A stretch of DNA of 64,000 bases, from assembly GCF_029868385.1 (NCBI RefSeq), contig NZ_JARWNX010000020.1, positions 62,001 to 126,000 of the forward strand. Direction: 5' to 3'. The notes under the pieces are model-generated. The model worked only from the letters and a program-made list of their open reading frames with translations, had not been told where the DNA came from and did not search any database. Below, one piece after another: positions 53,744-63,186 of the stretch. This DNA is from Nocardia cyriacigeorgica (GTDB lineage: Bacteria; Actinomycetota; Actinomycetes; Mycobacteriales; Mycobacteriaceae). Each line of letters begins with the position of its first letter. Positions within the stretch are counted from its first letter, which is position 1. The translations under genes and the position numbers were made by a program.

Positions 53744-54889
53744 TCACACGTCGAGCGTGCAGTCCCCGGCGGCGGCCGACACACAGGTCTGTACCTTCTC
53801 GCCTTCGCGCTTCTCGTTGCCGTTGCGCAGATCGCGGGCGTGCCCGGCGGAGATGGTGACCACACAGGTCTGGCAGATGCCCATCCGGCAGCCGAACGGC
53901 ATCCGCACACCGGCCGCCTCGCCCGCCTCCAGCAGGCTGGTCGCGCCGTCGGCCTCGGTGGTGCGCTCACTGCGGGCGAAGGTGACGGTGCCGCCCTCGC
54001 CGATCGCCGAGCGTTCGATCTCGAAGCGTTCGATATGCAGGCGGTCGGCGATACCGGCCTCGTCCCAATGCTTTTCGATATCGTCGAGCATCGGCAGCGG
54101 ACCGCACGCCCAGGTCTGGCGTTCGCGCCAGTCGGGAATGCGTTCGTCGAGGGCGGCGACGCTGAACTTGCCCTGCTCGCCGGTCAGCTGCCACTGCGCG
54201 GTGAAGCCGGGGTGCCGCTCATCCAGCTCACGCAGTTCGTCGCCGAACATCACGTCTTCCGCGGTGCGCGCGGAGTGGATGTGCACCACATCGGTCACCA
54301 CATCGCGGCGATCCATCGCCCGCAGCATCGACATGACCGGGGTGATGCCGCTGCCCGCGGTGAGGAACAACACCTTCTCCGGCGGCGGATACGGCAGTAC
54401 GAACGCACCCTGCGGTGCGGCCAGCCGCACGATGGTGCCGACCGGCACACCGTTGACGAGGTGGCTGGACAACAGGCCCTCCGGCATCGCCTTGACCGCG
54501 ATGGAGATGACCTTCTGCCGCCCCTTGCCGCCCGCCTCGGCCTCGGTCCAGTCCGGGGGGCAGGTCAGCGAGTAGGAGCGCCAGTGCCAGCGGCCGTCGA
54601 CCAGGACGCCGATGCCGACATACTGGCCCGGCTGGTACTTGAAGTCGAAACCCCAGCCCGGCTTGATCACCAGGGTGGCCGAATCGGCGGTCTCGGAGCG
54701 CACGTCGACGATGCGCCCGCGCAGCTCCCGCGCCGACCACAGCGGGTTGGCCAGATGGAGGTAGTCGTCGGGCAGCAGCGGAGTGGTCACCCTCGCCACC
54801 GCACCGCGCAGCACGTTCAACCGTCCGCCACGTTCGGCCACGCTCGCGGCCGGTGCCTCGAGCCATTCGCGGACATTCTTGAAAACCAT
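53744..54889 (-). CDS. Ferredoxin reductase-ferredoxin fusion (desaturase electron donor)
   Basis: 381 residues. FAD domain with [12 protein letters not shown] (RxYS), NAD(P) domain with [19 protein letters not shown] and a terminal plant-type [2Fe-2S] ferredoxin with CRMGICQTC and a fourth Cys near the end ([11 protein letters not shown]). It takes electrons from NAD(P)H to the desaturases; the M. tuberculosis counterpart is the Rv3230c-DesA3 pair. ATG 54889 gives the family N-terminus [20 protein letters not shown]; the frame is open to TTG 54943. AGGGAG lies upstream with long spacing. A motif shared with the desaturase promoter is at 54945-54963. Confidence 0.92.
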   Translation of the reverse strand: MVFKNVREWLEAPAASVAERGGRLNVLRGAVARVTTPLLPDDYLHLANPLWSARELRGRIVDVRSETADSATLVIKPGWGFDFKYQPGQYVGIGVLVDGRWHWRSYSLTCPPDWTEAEAGGKGRQKVISIAVKAMPEGLLSSHLVNGVPVGTIVRLAAPQGAFVLPYPPPEKVLFLTAGSGITPVMSMLRAMDRRDVVTDVVHIHSARTAEDVMFGDELRELDERHPGFTAQWQLTGEQGKFSVAALDERIPDWRERQTWACGPLPMLDDIEKHWDEAGIADRLHIERFEIERSAIGEGGTVTFARSERTTEADGATSLLEAGEAAGVRMPFGCRMGICQTCVVTISAGHARDLRNGNEKREGEKVQTCVSAAAGDCTLDV

Positions 54890-54944
54890 CGCTGCCGTTC
54901 GTCTCCCTGACTCGTTGCGGGCCGGTCCACTGCCTGTCCGCAAG

Positions 54945-54963
54945 GTTACGGCATCGTAGGTTA
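54945..54963. promoter_or_regulatory. Lipid-module operator, ferredoxin reductase copy
   Basis: GTTACGGCATCGTAGGTTA differs at only three of 19 positions from the copy at 52118-52136. A TACGAT hexamer inside it could be the -10. Confidence 0.55.
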
Positions 54964-55053
54964 GCCGCTCGGGGCGGCGGTTGTCAGGACCGCCGGTGGT
55001 TCACTCGGCCTGCCTCCGATTGGCGCCCGTGTCGCGGGCCGCAGGTGTGGCGA

Positions 55054-55620
55054 TCACAGCAATTCGAGCAGGAAAGGCAGCTCCTGGGCGGCGTACCAGG
55101 CCAGCTGGTGATCCTCGGCGTCGCCGAGCACGAATTCCGCGTCCGGATCGCCGAGATCGGCGGCGTCGATGACGTCGACCGCCTTGGCGACCGCCGGTTC
55201 GGCCTCGGCCAGATCGACATGCACCGAGGCGATGCGGTCGTAGGTGATCGGCCCGGACAGCCGGACCACGGCGTCGTCGAGATCGGGGCGCAGCTTCGCG
55301 CCGATCACATCGGCGGCGATCACGGCCCTGCGGTACACGGGCGCACCGGCCGGTGCGGGTTCCTCCGCCCCTTCCTCCGTTGATTCGGTGACGGCGTCGC
55401 GTTCGGCGGCGATCAGTCGCAGCGCGGCGCGGGCGGCCTCACCCATGGCGACCTCGGCCAGCTCCTCGTCGTCGCCGGAGGCATAGGCCTCCCGCAAGGT
55501 GGGGGTCACCGCGAACGCGGTACCGCCAAGGGCGCGTAGCTCGCGCTGTTCGACCAGTTCGCGCAGCATGGGCACGGTCGCGGGTACATAGACGCGCAGC
55601 TTGCTCTCAGAGGCAGGCAC
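55054..55620 (-). CDS. DUF6912 family protein (Rv3231c-like)
   Basis: 188 residues starting PASESKLRVYVPATVPMLRE, ending DHQLAWYAAQELPFLLELL. It contains GGTAFAVTPTLREAYASGDD and the YRRAVIAADVIGAKLRPDLD / VVRLSGPITYDRIASVHVDL strands typical of this actinobacterial family of unknown function. GTG 55620 overlaps the end of the WS/DGAT gene by 14 bases, so the two are probably co-translated. It is conserved next to the desaturase-reductase pair. Confidence 0.8.
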   Translation of the reverse strand: MPASESKLRVYVPATVPMLRELVEQRELRALGGTAFAVTPTLREAYASGDDEELAEVAMGEAARAALRLIAAERDAVTESTEEGAEEPAPAGAPVYRRAVIAADVIGAKLRPDLDDAVVRLSGPITYDRIASVHVDLAEAEPAVAKAVDVIDAADLGDPDAEFVLGDAEDHQLAWYAAQELPFLLELL

Positions 55621-57031
55621 CGAGCATCTCCTCCATGGATTCGTGCACCGATGCCGACAGCACGCCGATATCGGCCATCGCGTCGCGGTCGGCATTGAGC
55701 CCGTAGAAGACCCGCCCGTCATAGGACGTGATCCCGATACTCGACACCTGATTGCGCAGCAACGGCGACACCGGATACATCTCCAGCATCCGCGCGCCGC
55801 CGATATACATCGGCGCCTGCGGACCCGGCGCATTGGTGATCACCAGATTGAACGTGTGTTCTGCGAAGGTACTCGCCGCCCGCACGCTCATCGCGTGCAG
55901 GCTCGCCGGGGCGAACCCGGCCAGATGCACCAGCGTGCGCGCACGCACACCGCGCCGGTGTTTGGCGGTGGCCTCGGTGGCGTGCGAGATATGCGACAGC
56001 CGCATCACCGGATTGGGTTCGCCGACGGGCAGATCGATGAGGAACGAGGACACCTCACCGGCCGGTTTCAGCTTGTCGTCGGCGCCTTCGACATACACCG
56101 ACATCGGCACCACCGCGCGCAGCACGCTCGAATCGACCAGTGCCTCCCCGCGCGAGAGCAGCCAGTTGCGCAGCGCACCGGTGACCACCGCGAGGATCGC
56201 GTCGTTGATCGAGCAGTCGAAACGGCGCCGGATCTTGCGGTAATCCTCGAGGCCGGTGGTGACCACGTCGAAGCGGCGCTGGCGGGAGGTACGGGCATTG
56301 AGCGGGCTGTCGGGTGCGCCGGTGGTGACCGAGCGGACCGCCGAGACCACCGAGTCGACCGCGCGCCCCGTCGCGCCCATCAAACCGAACCCGCCCGAAC
56401 CGGCGTCGCGCAGCACCTCGATGGCCTCACTGGGCTGACCGGCCAGCTGAGTCAGCGCACCGACCAGCAATTCGGTGTCGCTCGGTTCCCGCGGGGCGCA
56501 CCAGGCGTCATCGGCGAAACCGCGCGGTGAGGTCCCCGAGTCCAGGATGACGTGCCCGATCTCGAGCGCACCGTCACCGTCGACCAAGGCGGAGTGGGTC
56601 TTGGTGAACACCGCGCAGCGCCCGCCTTCCAGACCCTCGATCAGATACATCTCCCACAGTGGCCTGCCCTGATCCAGCGGCCGCGACGACAGCCGGGCAA
56701 CCAGTTCGTGCAGCTGTTCATCGCTGCCCGGAGCGGGCAGCGCCGAGCGGCGGATGTGGTAGTTGATATCGAAGCGGCTGTCCTCCACCCAGACCGGGCG
56801 GCCCAGCGAGAGTGGTATTTCGCGCACCTTTCTGCGGTAGCGCGGTACCAGCGACAGCCGGGATTCGACCAGATCGACCAGGCCCGCGTAGTCGAGGACC
56901 GGTCCGCTGTTGCCGTCACCGGTGTCGGCGGTGGTGTTCTGGAGGATCGCGAGAGAGCCGATGTGGATGGGATTGCTGCTCGACTCGAGCCGGTAGAAGG
57001 ACGCGTCCTGCGGCGTCAGCCTCGTGATCAC
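55607..57031 (-). CDS. WS/DGAT family acyltransferase with altered active-site motif
   Basis: 474 residues of the wax ester synthase/diacylglycerol acyltransferase family. The start VITRLTPQDASFYRLESSSN and the PRYRRKV, FDINYHIRRSALP, NVVITNAPGPQ-like and ITSYDGRVFYGLNADRD segments are typical. The active-site motif HHxxxDG reads HSALVDG: the second His, usually regarded as catalytic, is Ser. It may be inactive or use a different mechanism. GTG 57031 is used because GGAAGGAG precedes it; the frame opens at 57127. In mycobacteria this position is held by tgs3-like genes. Confidence 0.88.
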   Translation of the reverse strand: MITRLTPQDASFYRLESSSNPIHIGSLAILQNTTADTGDGNSGPVLDYAGLVDLVESRLSLVPRYRRKVREIPLSLGRPVWVEDSRFDINYHIRRSALPAPGSDEQLHELVARLSSRPLDQGRPLWEMYLIEGLEGGRCAVFTKTHSALVDGDGALEIGHVILDSGTSPRGFADDAWCAPREPSDTELLVGALTQLAGQPSEAIEVLRDAGSGGFGLMGATGRAVDSVVSAVRSVTTGAPDSPLNARTSRQRRFDVVTTGLEDYRKIRRRFDCSINDAILAVVTGALRNWLLSRGEALVDSSVLRAVVPMSVYVEGADDKLKPAGEVSSFLIDLPVGEPNPVMRLSHISHATEATAKHRRGVRARTLVHLAGFAPASLHAMSVRAASTFAEHTFNLVITNAPGPQAPMYIGGARMLEMYPVSPLLRNQVSSIGITSYDGRVFYGLNADRDAMADIGVLSASVHESMEEMLGACL

Positions 57032-57369
57032 GCTGCCCGATGCTCCTTCCCGCGCCGCCCGTGCGAGCTGCCCGTCCCGACCCATTGTGGTCCCGCCACA
57101 TCGATTCTTCATCCCATTCTGTGGCATCTCCCGGCAATCCGTCGTGCACGGGTACCGTTGGGTTCATCCACATCGACACCGCGGATGCGGTGGCCGCCCC
57201 GCCCGTGCTCGGCCCGGCCCGGCCCGGCAAACGGCTGACCACGGCGCCTACCATGGGTGCCGCATTACCATGAAGCGAGCTGCGGCTTCCGCACCACGCG
57301 GGCCGTGCGTACCGGCCCCGGGGGAGCCGGTGACACGACGACACACCGACCAGAGGACTGACGAGACCC

Positions 57370-60207
57370 GTGCCTGCGCTGACACTGACGAGGTTGCTAC
57401 GGATTGGTGAGGGTCGCATGGTCAAGCGGCTCTCCCATCTCGCCGACGAGGTTCTCGCGCTCGAGTCCGACTTCGAGGACTTCACCGACGACGAGCTGCG
57501 GGAGAAGACCGAGGAGTTCAAACAGCGCTACGCCGACGGCGAATCCCTCGACGATCTGCTGCTCGAGGCGTTCGCGGTGGCGCGAGAAGCCTCGTGGCGG
57601 GTGCTGAACCAGAAGCACTACAAGGTTCAGATCATGGGTGGCGCCGCACTGCACCTCGGCAATATCGCCGAGATGAAGACCGGTGAGGGCAAGACCCTCA
57701 CCTCGGTGCTGCCCGCGTATCTCAACGCCATCAGCGGCGACGGTGTGCACATCGTCACCACCAACGACTACCTCGCCAAGCGTGACTCGGAGTGGATGGG
57801 CCGTGTGCACCGGTTCCTCGGTCTCGAGGTCGGTTCGATCCTGTCCGGTATGACACCGGCCCAGCGGCGCATCGCCTACGGCGCCGACATCACCTACGGC
57901 ACCAACAACGAATTCGGCTTCGACTATCTGCGCGACAACATGACCCATTCGCTGGACGATCTGGTCCAGCGCGGGCACAACTTCGCCGTGGTCGACGAGG
58001 TGGACTCCATCCTCATCGACGAGGCCCGCACCCCGCTGATCATCTCGGGTCCGGCCGACGCCTCCAGCAAGTGGTACGCGGAGTTCGCCCGGATCGCGCC
58101 GCTGCTGAAGAAGGACCTGCACTACGAGGTCGACATCAAGAAGCGCACCATCGGTGTGCACGAGGCGGGCGTGGAGTTCGTCGAGGACCAGCTCGGCATC
58201 GACAACCTCTACGAGGCCGCCAACTCGCCGCTGGTGAGCTACCTGAACAACGCCATCAAGGCCAAGGAGCTCTACACCCGCGACAAGGATTACATCGTCC
58301 GCGACGGCGAAGTGATCATCGTCGACGAGTTCACCGGCCGCATCCTGGTCGGGCGCCGCTACAACGAGGGCATGCACCAGGCGATCGAGGCCAAGGAAGA
58401 GGTCGAGATCCAGCCGGAGAACCAGACCCTGGCCACCATCACGTTGCAGAACTACTTCCGCCTCTACGAGAAGCTGTCCGGTATGACCGGTACCGCCGAA
58501 ACCGAGGCGGCCGAGCTGCACCAGATCTACAACCTCGGCGTCATCCCGATCCCGACCAACAAGCCGATGATCCGCGCCGACCAGGCCGACCTCATCTACA
58601 AGACCGAGGAGGCCAAGTTCGCGGCCGTGGTCGACGATGTGGTCGAGCGGCACGAAAAGGGCCAGCCGGTGCTGATCGGTACCACCAGCGTGGAACGTTC
58701 GGAGTATCTGTCCAAGCAGTTCACCAAGCGCGGTGTCGCGCATACGGTGCTGAACGCGAAGTTCCACGAGAAGGAAGCCGAGATCATCGCCGAGGCCGGT
58801 CGGCCCGGCGCGGTCACCGTGGCGACGAACATGGCCGGTCGTGGTACCGACGTCGTGCTCGGTGGCAACCCCGATATCGTCACCGACATCCTGTTGCGTA
58901 AACAGGGCCTCGATCCGGTGAACACCCCCGAGGAGTACGAGGCCGCCTGGCTGCCGACCCTCGAACAGGTCAAGGAGCAGACCGCCGAAGACGCCGACAA
59001 GGTGCGTGAGGCGGGCGGTTTGTACGTGCTCGGCACCGAACGGCACGAGTCGCGGCGTATCGACAATCAGCTGCGTGGTCGCGCCGGACGTCAGGGCGAT
59101 CCGGGTGAATCGCGGTTCTACCTGTCCCTCGGTGACGAACTCATGCGCCGCTTCAACGGCGCGGCGCTCGAGGCCATCATGACCAGGCTCAACCTGCCCG
59201 ATGATGTGCCGATCGAGGCCAAGATGGTGTCCAAGGCCATCAAGAGCGCTCAGACGCAGGTCGAGCAGCAGAACTTCGAGATCCGCAAGAACGTTCTCAA
59301 GTACGACGAGGTGATGAACCAGCAGCGCACCGTCATCTACGGTGAGCGCAACCGGATCCTGCGCGGTGAGGACATGGAGGGCCAGGTCCAGGAGATGATC
59401 ACCGATGTGGTCACCGCCTACGTCGACGGCGCCACCGCAGAGGGCTATGTCGAGGACTGGGATCTGGACAAGCTGTGGACCGCGCTGAAGATGCTGTACC
59501 CGGTGGGCATCGACCACAAGGAACTGGTCGGCGAGACCGCCATCGGTGAGGCGGGCGAACTCGATGCCGAGGAACTGCGTGAGGCGCTGCTCGAGGACGC
59601 CCACGACGCCTACGCCAAGCGTGAGGAAGAGATCGACGGCCTGGCGGGTGAGGGCAGTATGCGCACCCTCGAACGTCAGGTGCTGTTGCAAGTCCTCGAC
59701 CACAAATGGCGTGAGCACCTCTACGAGATGGATTACCTCAAGGAGGGCATCGGCCTGCGCGCGATGGCCCAGCGTGACCCGCTGGTCGAATATCAGCGCG
59801 AGGGTTTCGACATGTTCTCCGCGATGCTCGAGGGCCTGAAGGAAGAGTCGGTCGGCTACCTGTTCAACCTCCAGGTCGAGGTGCAGCAGCCGCAGCCAGA
59901 GGGTGTCGCGGTCGATCCCGGCCTGCGTTCCCCCGTCGGCGCGGCAGCCCCCGCACCCGTTGCCCCGGCCCCGGCCCCGGCCGCCAACGGTGCCCCCGCC
60001 GCGCTGCGCGCCAAGGGCATCGAGACCTCGGGCCCCCGCGGCCTGAGCTACTCCGGCCCCGACGAGGGCGGCCACGCCGCCGTCCACAGCGCCGCGGAGG
60101 AATACGGCGACGGCGACGATTCGCACGCCACCCGCCGCGAACGCCGGGAGGCGGCCCGCGCCCAGTCCAAGGGCAAGCGCGCACCGAAATCGCGCCGCAA
60201 GCACTGA
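57370..60207 (+). CDS. secA: Preprotein translocase ATPase SecA
   Basis: 945 residues. Nucleotide-binding domains with Walker [15 protein letters not shown] (about 98) and [32 protein letters not shown]2 with [14 protein letters not shown] and [15 protein letters not shown]; helical wing and scaffold follow. It drives Sec-dependent export across the membrane together with SecYEG. There is no C-terminal zinc-binding domain; instead a Pro/Ala-rich stretch and a basic tail ([12 protein letters not shown]) end the protein, as in mycobacterial SecA1. GTG 57370 gives the family N-terminus ([16 protein letters not shown]). The 338 bases upstream show no gene. Confidence 0.97.
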   Translation: MPALTLTRLLRIGEGRMVKRLSHLADEVLALESDFEDFTDDELREKTEEFKQRYADGESLDDLLLEAFAVAREASWRVLNQKHYKVQIMGGAALHLGNIAEMKTGEGKTLTSVLPAYLNAISGDGVHIVTTNDYLAKRDSEWMGRVHRFLGLEVGSILSGMTPAQRRIAYGADITYGTNNEFGFDYLRDNMTHSLDDLVQRGHNFAVVDEVDSILIDEARTPLIISGPADASSKWYAEFARIAPLLKKDLHYEVDIKKRTIGVHEAGVEFVEDQLGIDNLYEAANSPLVSYLNNAIKAKELYTRDKDYIVRDGEVIIVDEFTGRILVGRRYNEGMHQAIEAKEEVEIQPENQTLATITLQNYFRLYEKLSGMTGTAETEAAELHQIYNLGVIPIPTNKPMIRADQADLIYKTEEAKFAAVVDDVVERHEKGQPVLIGTTSVERSEYLSKQFTKRGVAHTVLNAKFHEKEAEIIAEAGRPGAVTVATNMAGRGTDVVLGGNPDIVTDILLRKQGLDPVNTPEEYEAAWLPTLEQVKEQTAEDADKVREAGGLYVLGTERHESRRIDNQLRGRAGRQGDPGESRFYLSLGDELMRRFNGAALEAIMTRLNLPDDVPIEAKMVSKAIKSAQTQVEQQNFEIRKNVLKYDEVMNQQRTVIYGERNRILRGEDMEGQVQEMITDVVTAYVDGATAEGYVEDWDLDKLWTALKMLYPVGIDHKELVGETAIGEAGELDAEELREALLEDAHDAYAKREEEIDGLAGEGSMRTLERQVLLQVLDHKWREHLYEMDYLKEGIGLRAMAQRDPLVEYQREGFDMFSAMLEGLKEESVGYLFNLQVEVQQPQPEGVAVDPGLRSPVGAAAPAPVAPAPAPAANGAPAALRAKGIETSGPRGLSYSGPDEGGHAAVHSAAEEYGDGDDSHATRRERREAARAQSKGKRAPKSRRKH

Positions 60208-60217
60208 GTGAAGGCAG

Positions 60218-60253
60218 GTGAAGGCGCCCACGGTGATCCGTGGGCGCCTTCAC
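60218..60253 (+). terminator. Terminator of secA
   Basis: GTGAAGGCGCCCACGG and CCGTGGGCGCCTTCAC form a perfect 16-bp stem with a 4-base loop, 11 bases after the stop. Confidence 0.75.
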
Positions 60254-60414
60254 CATGTCGGGTCGCTCTGGGTGTTCGTAGCGTCCGGTGCGCGGTGAGA
60301 TCGCGGCCGACCGGAGAATTCCGGCTGCGTCCACCCGATGTCGGTCCGGGATCGGTTCCGCCCGGCACCCGGGTCGGTAGCCCGGAAATCCGCGGCCTTC
60401 GGCGGCGCGGTCGA

Positions 60415-60420
60415 TAGAAT
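60415..60420 (+). promoter_or_regulatory. -10 element of the SnoaL-like gene
   Basis: TAGAAT, seven bases before GTG 60428; predicted leaderless transcript. Confidence 0.5.
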
Positions 60421-60427
60421 CCGCGAT

Positions 60428-60805
60428 GTGGACCGCGACGCTGTCGAGGCATGGGTCGAGGAATACGAACGAGCCTGGCGTTCGCCGGGCACGGAACTGC
60501 TCGACGGCCTCTTCGCTCCCGATATCGGCTATCTCGTATCCCCGTGGGCCGACCCGATCCGAGGCGCGGCCGCTCTCGCCGAGTTCTGGGACCGGGGCCG
60601 TGCCGGTCCCGATGAATCCTTCACCATGAACTCCGAGGTCGTCGCCGTCGACGGCGCCACCGCGGTCGTCCGGGTCGAAGTCGAGTATTTTCGCGACACC
60701 CCCGCCCGCTGGCGTGACCTGTGGGTGCTGCGTTTCGATTCCGTGGGCCGTTGCACCTGGTTCGAGGAATGGCCGTTCGCGCCTGGGCAGACCGACGGGC
60801 AGTGA
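60428..60805 (+). CDS. SnoaL-like/NTF2-fold protein
   Basis: 125 residues with the alpha+beta cone pattern of NTF2-like proteins: AVEAWVEEYERAWRSPGTELL, LFAPDIGYLVSPWADPIRG, ALAEFWDRGR and the paired strands VVRVEVEYFRD and LWVLRFDSVGRCTWFEEWPF. These proteins bind or transform small hydrophobic ligands; no substrate can be named. GTG 60428 has TAGAAT exactly seven bases upstream and no Shine-Dalgarno sequence; the frame is open to 60338. Confidence 0.75.
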   Translation: MDRDAVEAWVEEYERAWRSPGTELLDGLFAPDIGYLVSPWADPIRGAAALAEFWDRGRAGPDESFTMNSEVVAVDGATAVVRVEVEYFRDTPARWRDLWVLRFDSVGRCTWFEEWPFAPGQTDGQ

Positions 60806-60937
60806 TATCGAAACCGCTGATACGCGCCATGTTTGGGAATAGGTCATCGTTGTGACCGGTCCGGTTGTCTTGTGAATACGAGCGACCAGTTGATGCCGCG
60901 CACAGGTTCGACTGCGATGTCGCGCTCACAGCGGGCC

Positions 60938-61935
60938 GCTATGTAACGGGCCGTTGACTGCTGTCGATCAAGCTTCCGGATTCACACTCGTGGACCGAAA
61001 GTCGCTGAGGAAGAGCAGGTTTGCGATGGCTCGAGTCAAACGCCACATCGTCACAGGGGCGCTACTGGCCTGTTCGGCGTTGGTACTCGCCGGGTGCGGC
61101 GACAGTTCCGGTGCGGCGCGGCCGGTGGAGGGCGGCGCTGCGGCGAGCACGACCGTGGCCGCAACCAGTACGACGGCGGGGCAGCCAGCCGCTCCGGGCG
61201 AGAACGCGGGGCAGGATGCCGAGACACCGGAAGCCGGCGGCCCCGCAACCGATCCCGGAAATGGGGTGCCCGACGCCGGGAATGCGCCGACCGAGGGCGC
61301 GACGGCGCCTGCTCCGGCAGCCGACCCGGCTCCGGCGGAGGGCGGGGCCGGGCTATGGGACCCCTGCGGGCTTTCCGCATCCGATGCATCTGCGGCAGGG
61401 CTGAACGGCTCGACCGAGCAGCGCATCCCCGGTGCATGGCGCCCGGACTGGCTGACCTGCCAATGGCAGTCCAGCAGTGGCGCCTTCGACCTGACGATGG
61501 AATCCACCGACCGGTCACTGGACACTATTCGCCAAGATCCCGAGTTCACCTATTTCGCTGGGATGTTCGTCGGCGGCCGCGATGCTCTCAAATACGTCTC
61601 GATCCAAGACGTGGACAACAAGACGTGCGCGATCAGCGTGGCGGTCCCGGACGGCAGCGTGATGTTCTCGGTGCGTTTGCACAACAAAGCCACCATCGGT
61701 GCGGCATGCGGCCACGCTCAGCTCGTCGCTGACGGGGTGGTCCGTCACCTGCCGTAAAAGGTCAGGTTATGAAGCGGCGCCAGTAACTGTGCACCGCTAT
61801 GTAACGGGCCATTGAATGACGGCGATGAAATCTCTGGAATCACATTCTGTGAGCCCGAAAGTCACTGAAGAAGAACAGGTTTGAGATGACTCGTATCAAT
61901 CGGCACATCGTCGCGGGCGCACTTCTGGGTGGCGC
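60938..61935 (+). repeat. Duplicated promoter, 5' leader and signal-peptide region (two copies)
   Basis: About 135 bases starting GCTATGTAACGGGCC at 60938 recur from 61796, 858 bases on. The similarity runs through CCGAAAGTC and GAAGA-CAGGTTTG to the start codons (61026 and 61886) and on into the first 15 or so codons (RHIV-GALL). A 2-base indel separates the spacings. The genes beyond are unrelated. Confidence 0.75.
61026..61757 (+). CDS. DUF3558 family lipoprotein
   Basis: 243 residues. The signal peptide and lipobox are RHIVTGALLACSALVLAGC (lipidated Cys about residue 24). A low-complexity Ala/Pro/Gly/Thr linker of about 90 residues follows. The C-terminal domain LWDPCGLSASDASAAGL, WLTCQWQSSSGAFDLTMES and KTCAISVAVPDGSVMFSV matches DUF3558 envelope lipoproteins of Mycobacteriales; four Cys probably form two disulfides. 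Function unknown. ATG 61026 follows AGCAGG. Its 5' region is shared with the next gene. Confidence 0.8.
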   Translation: MARVKRHIVTGALLACSALVLAGCGDSSGAARPVEGGAAASTTVAATSTTAGQPAAPGENAGQDAETPEAGGPATDPGNGVPDAGNAPTEGATAPAPAADPAPAEGGAGLWDPCGLSASDASAAGLNGSTEQRIPGAWRPDWLTCQWQSSSGAFDLTMESTDRSLDTIRQDPEFTYFAGMFVGGRDALKYVSIQDVDNKTCAISVAVPDGSVMFSVRLHNKATIGAACGHAQLVADGVVRHLP

Positions 61936-62122
61936 GATGCTGATGTCCATCGCCCCCGCACATGCCGACACCGGCCTGCGGCTCACTGAGACCCAGTCGA
62001 CTCCTCAGCGGGCAGGCACTGCGGTGAACAGCGGCTCGGCCGACTTCCTGACCAGCGGTTCGGCCCAGGCGCTGAACCGCATGTGGTGCGGCACGCTCTG
62101 GATGCCCGTCTGCTACCCGTAA
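61886..62122 (+). CDS. Small secreted protein with C-terminal Cys pair
   Basis: 78 residues. The signal peptide is nearly that of the preceding lipoprotein (RHIVAGALLGGAMLMSIAPA, cleavage near HAD) but has no lipobox. The mature part of about 50 residues is Ser/Gly/Thr-rich and ends MWCGTLWMPVCYP, with two Cys eight residues apart. No family recognised. ATG 61886 lies seven bases after AACAGG. It resembles in plan the 78-residue protein at 42.1 kb (both contain GSAD and end with a Cys pair). Confidence 0.7.
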   Translation: MTRINRHIVAGALLGGAMLMSIAPAHADTGLRLTETQSTPQRAGTAVNSGSADFLTSGSAQALNRMWCGTLWMPVCYP

Positions 62123-62184
62123 TAGCTGTTTCAGGTTGCCGAATCGGCTCGACGAGAGGCGAGTACGCGACCGAGTCCCGCTGA

Positions 62185-63186
62185 TCACCACGGATCGTTC
62201 GAATTCAATGCCGTCAGCAGCTGGCGGATTGCCGCGACGCGGCGCTCCTTGCCCGGCAATGCGTCCAGCGCGCATTCCGGGTCGGCGGGAGGGCCGAGAT
62301 GGGTGCATCCGCGTGGGCAGCCCTCGATGGCGTCGGCCAGGTCGGTGAAGGCGGCGATGACGTCGTCGGGGGTGATGTGGGCGAGGCCGAAGGAGCGGAC
62401 GCCGGGGGTGTCGATGACCCAGCCGCCGGTGGGCAGTGGAAGGGCCACCGATTGGGTGGAGGTGTGTTTGCCCTTGCCGACGCCGGACACCTCGCCGACG
62501 GCGCGGTCGGCGTCGGGGACCAGGCGGTTGACAAGGGTGGATTTGCCGACGCCGGAATGGCCGATGAAGGCGGTGAGATGGCCGGTGAGCAGGTCGAGGA
62601 CCGGTTCGATGGGGTCGTCTACGCCGCCGTAGACGATGGTGAGTTCGAGATCGTCGAAGAGGGCGGCGAATTCGGAGTCGGCGGCCAGATCGTGTTTGGT
62701 CAGGCACAGGATCGGTTGTAGGCCACCGGCATACGCGGCGACCATGGCGCGTTCGACGAAACCGGTGCGCGGCGGCGGATCGGCCAGGGCGACGACGATG
62801 AACAGGCGTTCGGCATTGCCGACGACAACGCGTTCGAACGGATCGGTGTCATCGGCGGTGCGGCGCAATACCGTCCGGCGTTCGGCGACGCGCACGATGC
62901 GGGCGAGGGTGTCGGGTCTACCGGACAGATCGCCCACCACGTCGACCTGATCGCCGACCACGATCGGGGTGCGGCCCAGCTCCCGCGCGCGCATGGCGAC
63001 GATCAGCCGATCCGGATCACCGTCGAGTACGCACCCCCAGCGGCCGCGATCCACCGACACCACCATGGCGGCTTCCGCGTCATTGTGCTGCGGGCGGGTC
63101 TTGGTGCGCGGACGTGAACTCTTGCCGGGACGCACCCGCACATCGGATTCGTCGTAGCTGGCGGTGGAGCGGCCGCGCCGACTCAG
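62185..63186 (-). CDS. rsgA: Ribosome small subunit-dependent GTPase A
   Basis: 333 residues if it begins at CTG 63186. N-terminal OB fold ([20 protein letters not shown]), circularly permuted GTPase with G4 LTKHDL, G1 [15 protein letters not shown] and G3 DTPGVRSF, and the C-terminal zinc site [16 protein letters not shown]. It checks and releases assembly factors from the maturing 30S subunit. The conserved actinobacterial N-terminus ([12 protein letters not shown]) lies upstream of GTG 63141, and the only initiator-like codon before it is a CTG overlapping the aroA stop (CTGA). GTG 63141 would be the conventional start (318 residues). Confidence 0.88.
   Translation of the reverse strand: MSRRGRSTASYDESDVRVRPGKSSRPRTKTRPQHNDAEAAMVVSVDRGRWGCVLDGDPDRLIVAMRARELGRTPIVVGDQVDVVGDLSGRPDTLARIVRVAERRTVLRRTADDTDPFERVVVGNAERLFIVVALADPPPRTGFVERAMVAAYAGGLQPILCLTKHDLAADSEFAALFDDLELTIVYGGVDDPIEPVLDLLTGHLTAFIGHSGVGKSTLVNRLVPDADRAVGEVSGVGKGKHTSTQSVALPLPTGGWVIDTPGVRSFGLAHITPDDVIAAFTDLADAIEGCPRGCTHLGPPADPECALDALPGKERRVAAIRQLLTALNSNDPW

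Noticed and set aside
49277..57369. A mobile island between hpf and secA
   Set aside because: No integrase, transposase, repeats or composition change; the genes match the desA3-Rv3230c-Rv3231c-tgs neighbourhood of mycobacteria, so rearrangement is the simpler explanation.
57397..60231. A 944-codon open frame on the minus strand opposite secA
   Set aside because: It is the shadow of a high-GC gene: Asp/His/Leu/Val-rich, without domains, and secA on the other strand is unmistakable.
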